Shown here: positions 61,076 to 64,000 of the stretch, piece by piece
How positions within the stretch are numbered: the stretch's first letter is position 1
Layout of the letters: each line of letters begins with the position of its first letter
From: JACOTK01 sp963743945
Lineage (GTDB): Bacteria > Actinomycetota > Acidimicrobiia > Acidimicrobiales > CADCSY01
Reading direction: 5' to 3'
Length of the DNA: 64,000 nt
NCBI GenBank assembly: GCA_963743945.1
Contig: CAVURO010000009.1
Location: 1 to 64,000, forward strand
Notes under the pieces: generated by a model
The model's database searches: none
What the model saw: the letters and a program-made list of their open reading frames with translations, nothing else
What the model was told of the DNA's origin: nothing
Made by a program: the position numbers and the translations under genes

Positions 61076-61285
61076 GGAGACCCCCGGAGAGTGACGAATG
61101 GTGTGATGAGACGGCTTGTCTCTTGCACTGGAGAGCATCGGCACGGGGGCGATCTGGCTGAAGTGCTATCCGCGATCCGACCCGGCGTCCCTTGTGCCGC
61201 AGGCGAGTCCGCCTCGGCCGGGTGCCTCAGCCGGGGTGCTGCAGCCGGCTGTTACCGCCGGATCGAACGTGAGGTTCGAGAGTGT

Positions 61286-62035
61286 TCAGTCGGAGGCGAT
61301 CCCGAGGTCGAGGAGCGAGATCTCATCGAGGAATGCACTCAGCCTCGCGGTGACATCGGCCAGGCGATCGTCGGCCCGCTGATCAGCGGGCAGTTCGAGA
61401 TGCAGGCACACGGCGGCGCACCGGGAGAGGAGGCCGGTGCGCTTGTTGGCGCCTGCGGACATGACGAGATCGTCCCCGGCGGCATCGATGATCAGGGGCT
61501 GATCGAAGTGCCGTGACCACGCGAGCTTCACCGCGTCGGCCTGAACCCGGCTCAGGCCGACGGTCGCCATCTCCGGGTCCCCGTCGCGCCGGTCACCATG
61601 GAGCTCGAGGCTGAGTCGATGTGGAAACAGGTCGATGCAGTCGCTGAATGCCTGAAATGCGTGCAGCGCGGTCAGTGTCCCCACCTCCACTCCCCAACGC
61701 AGCTCGGTCGGTCGATTGACGTTGATCCTCCGAACCAGGCTTGGTCTCGTGTCGGTCGCCCAGACAACGCTGCTGCCCACCTGGGCTGCCACGGCAGTGG
61801 CCAACTCCTTGGTGTTCGAGTCAAAGGTGCCGTGGGGGGCGATCACGAGGACGTCGGGTCGTGACGCGCCGACGCCGGCTCCGAGGGTCAGCCGACCCAT
61901 GGGCCAATAGGTCCGGTCGCAGTCGGCCCGGGCGACGACGTCGGCCTGGGCTCGCCAGGCTCCGTTCGTCCCGACGAGCACCATCGTGGCGAGCAGGATG
62001 GTGAAACCGAGACGGACGAGTGATGAGCGATGCAT
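61286..62035 (-). CDS. Secreted protein with amidohydrolase-like His/Glu motifs (paralogue 2)
   Basis: This 249-residue protein is exported (VRLGFTILLATMVLVGTNG, signal). It shares with paralogue 1 the blocks VLVIAPHGTFDSNTKELATAVA, RRINVNRPTELRWGV, HRLSLELHGDRRDGDPEMATVG and SAGANKRTGLLSRCAAVCLHLELP, including two conserved cysteines. The N-terminal third differs. Tandem orientation 210 bp apart indicates duplication. Probable metal ligands are the His in PHG, the Glu/Asn of VNRPTE, and the Glu/His in ELHGD. The function is unknown; an envelope hydrolase is plausible. Confidence 0.65.
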   Translation of the reverse strand: MHRSSLVRLGFTILLATMVLVGTNGAWRAQADVVARADCDRTYWPMGRLTLGAGVGASRPDVLVIAPHGTFDSNTKELATAVAAQVGSSVVWATDTRPSLVRRINVNRPTELRWGVEVGTLTALHAFQAFSDCIDLFPHRLSLELHGDRRDGDPEMATVGLSRVQADAVKLAWSRHFDQPLIIDAAGDDLVMSAGANKRTGLLSRCAAVCLHLELPADQRADDRLADVTARLSAFLDEISLLDLGIASD

Positions 62036-62303
62036 GCGATGTGCCTCGGGTCGGTGATCAGCGAGCCTCGCGGGTCCGGCCCCCTCGCGGGGATCTCTCC
62101 AGTGAGGCGAGGAAGTCTTCCATGTCCTGTCGGATCGGGGTCAGTATCGTCGCAGTCGGCCGTTTGACGCAAGACCCCGAATCGTCATCCAGTTGTCATG
62201 AGATCGACGGTGCAACGTTGTCTTCGTTCGGTTTCATGAAAGCGCCAGGTCCCGCCACCTGGCGTCGAAGCAAGGTTGGCTTCCGCCAAGTCACCTGCTT
62301 TTC

Positions 62304-62329
62304 GCAACGGCGCCCTCGGGCGCCGTTGC
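62304..62329. terminator. Perfect 12-bp stem-loop, probable terminator
   Basis: GCAACGGCGCCC and its complement flank a 2-nt TC centre. No T-run follows on either side, but the position downstream of a minus-strand ORF and the strength of the stem fit a transcription barrier. Confidence 0.45.
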
Positions 62330-62335
62330 CGCGTA

Positions 62336-62392
62336 CCGGCACGGGTAGTCCGGCACGGGTAGTCCCGCACGGGGCAGTCCGGCACAGGACTG
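62336..62392. repeat. Degenerate 14-bp tandem repeat
   Basis: CCGGCACGGGTAGT is repeated twice exactly, followed by two degenerate copies, between the hairpin and the small ORF's stop. Confidence 0.65.
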
Positions 62393-62421
62393 CTCCTCGG
62401 CACGGACACGCGAGCCGGTCG

Positions 62422-62610
62422 TCACGCGAGCCGGTCGACCACCGTGTTGAGTCGGCGACATGCGGCGGTCAACGACCGCTCGACCTCGAACAGCGTCGTG
62501 GCCTGATCATCGTTGCCCGATCCCGACATCTCCTCGGCGATCAGGCTGACCCGGGCGGTCAGCTCGCCGAGCGCGGTGGAGATCGACGAGAGCTGTGAGC
62601 CGGGGTGCAT
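62422..62610 (-). CDS. Small helical protein of unknown function
   Basis: This 62-residue protein (MHPGSQLSSISTALGELTARV, then LIAEEM and FEVERSLTAACRRLNTVVDRL) reads as two amphipathic helices with heptad-like spacing. It is divergent from hisD and its base composition fits the genome. The sequence is plausible as a small conserved cytosolic protein; no family is known to me. The start ATG has GAGGG next to it. Confidence 0.5.
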   Translation of the reverse strand: MHPGSQLSSISTALGELTARVSLIAEEMSGSGNDDQATTLFEVERSLTAACRRLNTVVDRLA

Positions 62611-62690
62611 CCCTCTGGTCTACACGCCTCAGCTTTGTTCGCCGACCCTGTCGAGATGCCCACAACACCGGGGGGCACGCGGTGCGCCGG

Positions 62691-62696
62691 TAGGAT
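62691..62696 (+). promoter_or_regulatory. Probable -10 of hisD
   Basis: TAGGAT lies 11 nt before ATG 62708. It fits the TANNNT pattern found before many genes here but with a slightly longer gap. Confidence 0.4.
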
Positions 62697-62707
62697 CGTG
62701 GACCGAC

Positions 62708-64000
62708 ATGTTGAACATCCTCGACCTTCGTGGCGCAACCGGCGACCTGGTCTCGCTGCTGCCGCGTCCTGCGGTGGCCGTCGAGCAGCCCATCGACGCA
62801 GTCAGGGCGATCATCGCCGAGGTGCGAGCCGGCGGCGACGCCGCCGTGCGAGCCTGCACCGAGCGCTTCGACGGCGCGTCCATCGACGAGTTGCGGGTCC
62901 CCGTCACGGAGCTTCGCCGGGCACTTGATGCCGTTGCCCCGGAGCTGCGACGAGCGCTCGAGGTGGCCAGGGACAACATCGAGGCCTATCACCTGACGCA
63001 GGTCGGCAAGGAGGTCGTCCACCGCCGAGACGGCATCGAGGTGCGAGACCTCCACCGGGCGGTGGATCGTGCCGGTCTCTACGTGCCGGGTGGTCGGGCG
63101 GCCTACCCGTCCACGGTGTTGATGACCGCGGTTCCGGCGAAGGTCGCGGGCGTGGCCGAGCTGGTGCTGTGCGTGCCCCCCGACCGCGAGGGCCGGGTGC
63201 CCGACGTCGTGCTCGCCGCCGCGTGCCTGGCCGGCGTCGATGAGGTCTATCGGGTCGGCGGCGCCCAGGCCATCGCCGCCATGGCCTACGGCACCGAGAG
63301 CATCAAGGCGGTCGATGTCATCGTCGGTCCCGGCAACATCTACGTGGCGGTGGCCAAGCGTGAGGTTGCAGGTGTCGTCGGCATCCCCTCGTCGTTTGCC
63401 GGGCCCTCGGAGGTGGTGGTGATCGCCGACGCCACCACGCCGGTGGACTTCGCCGCGATCGACCTGGTCGTCCAGGCCGAACACGGGCCGAACGGTTTGG
63501 CGTGGCTCGTGACGTGGGACGAGGCGGTGGCCGATGCGGTCTCCCAGGCGGTGACACGCCTCGTCGAGGCCTCACCCCGGCGTGGCGACATCGAGTCGAC
63601 CCTCGCGGAGGGTGGCTACGCCGTCATCTGCGACAACGCCGAGCAGGCGATCGCCGTCGCCAATGCCATCGCTCCCGAGCACCTGGAACTGCTGTGCGCC
63701 GACCCCGAGGCGTTGCTCCCGCTGGTGCGCCACGCCGGCGCCGTGTTCTGTGGACCATGGTCCCCTGCCTCGGTCGGCGACTACCTCGCCGGCCCGAACC
63801 ATGTGTTGCCGACGTTCGGCTCGGCCCGGTTCTCGGGCGCACTGCGCGTGGACGACTTCGTCAAGCATGTGCATGTCGTGACCCTTGACGAGGATGGGCT
63901 TCGACGGGCCGCGCCGCACGTGTCGGTGCTGGCGGCGGCGGAAGGTCTGGCTGCGCACGGTGACTCGGTTCGTGTGCGCACCGCGGCCATGGCTGCTTTG
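62708..64000 (+). CDS. hisD: Histidinol dehydrogenase (3' end outside the window)
   Basis: The last histidine-biosynthesis enzyme is open from ATG 62708 to the window edge, 431 codons without a stop, which is about full family length. It shows VHRRDGIEVRDLHRAVDRAGLYVPGGRAAYPSTVLM, VGGAQAIAAMAYGTESIKAVDVIVGPGNIYVAVAKR, SFAGPSEVVVIADATTPVDFAAIDLVVQAEHGPNG and IAPEHLELL, which carry the zinc ligands and catalytic Glu/His. The final residues are absent only because of the window boundary. Other his genes probably follow. Confidence 0.95.
   Translation, partial: MLNILDLRGATGDLVSLLPRPAVAVEQPIDAVRAIIAEVRAGGDAAVRACTERFDGASIDELRVPVTELRRALDAVAPELRRALEVARDNIEAYHLTQVGKEVVHRRDGIEVRDLHRAVDRAGLYVPGGRAAYPSTVLMTAVPAKVAGVAELVLCVPPDREGRVPDVVLAAACLAGVDEVYRVGGAQAIAAMAYGTESIKAVDVIVGPGNIYVAVAKREVAGVVGIPSSFAGPSEVVVIADATTPVDFAAIDLVVQAEHGPNGLAWLVTWDEAVADAVSQAVTRLVEASPRRGDIESTLAEGGYAVICDNAEQAIAVANAIAPEHLELLCADPEALLPLVRHAGAVFCGPWSPASVGDYLAGPNHVLPTFGSARFSGALRVDDFVKHVHVVTLDEDGLRRAAPHVSVLAAAEGLAAHGDSVRVRTAAMAAL

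Larger units (their letters stand above)
62036..62421. other. 386-bp intergenic stretch between the secreted paralogue and the small ORF
   Basis: It holds the upstream region of the minus-strand paralogue 2 (left part), a perfect 12-bp stem hairpin at 62304-62329, and a degenerate 14-bp tandem repeat at 62336-62392 before the small ORF's stop. I see no further gene and no tRNA-like fold. Confidence 0.5.

Noticed and set aside
62036..62421. tRNA or small RNA gene in the long gap
   Set aside because: No cloverleaf arms or TTCG-type T-loop could be made out. The only strong fold is the 12-bp hairpin.

Overview
The window is about 66% GC and comes from an actinobacterium, most plausibly of the Acidimicrobiia. 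The evidence is a mycothiol synthase (MshD-like), a classical MenF/D/H/E/B/A/G menaquinone route, many acyl-CoA/lipid enzymes, and promoters that look leaderless. I call about 55 genes on both strands. There are no rRNA or tRNA genes, no CRISPR array and no transposase. The taxonomic call is inference; I ran no search.

Layout. 1-9.2 kb: an orphan Phd-type antitoxin, an acyl-CoA dehydrogenase, a GT1 glycosyltransferase, two methyltransferases around a kinase-like APH gene, a SARP/BTAD-type regulator, and a MazEF-type toxin-antitoxin pair boxed between 22-bp direct repeats. 9.3-22.9 kb: a second acyl-CoA dehydrogenase-like gene; a MarR plus heterodimeric ABC exporter operon; a secreted spherulin-4/FN3 protein preceded by a coupled leader ORF; an AtzG/AtzE amidase pair; aconitase divergent from a GntR regulator; a DUF2752 membrane protein; a secreted coiled-coil protein. 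23-29.9 kb: a tightly coupled four-gene operon (reductase-HAD fusion, zinc dehydrogenase, LarA-like protein, PlsC-like acyltransferase) divergent from a FabG-like SDR. 29.9-37.8 kb: MenE, a DUF305 protein, an HD-GYP protein with an outer-face tail, a Vsr endonuclease, and a large secreted RCC1-repeat protein. 37.9-40.7 kb: an amidohydrolase and a D-aminoacylase-like pair. 40.8-52.7 kb: MenB-MenA, MenH divergent from MenD, a DUF2993 protein, a MacB/FtsX-type transporter, then MenF-MenG. 52.8-64 kb: small membrane proteins, RlmN, a VIT1-like transporter, MshD, a second FtsX-type transporter, endonuclease III, two paralogous secreted proteins with amidohydrolase-like motifs, a small ORF, and HisD running off the edge.

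How the genes work together. Seven of the menaquinone enzymes are here but split over several transcription units, and no MenC is visible. The 23-29 kb operon looks like an uncharacterised lipid or hydroxy-acid pathway and is my best candidate for something undescribed. Two window-wide patterns also stand out: a TANNNT hexamer about 6-11 nt upstream of many first-gene start codons, which suggests routine leaderless transcription, and many short (12-18 bp) tandem duplications, often at gene ends or in linkers.
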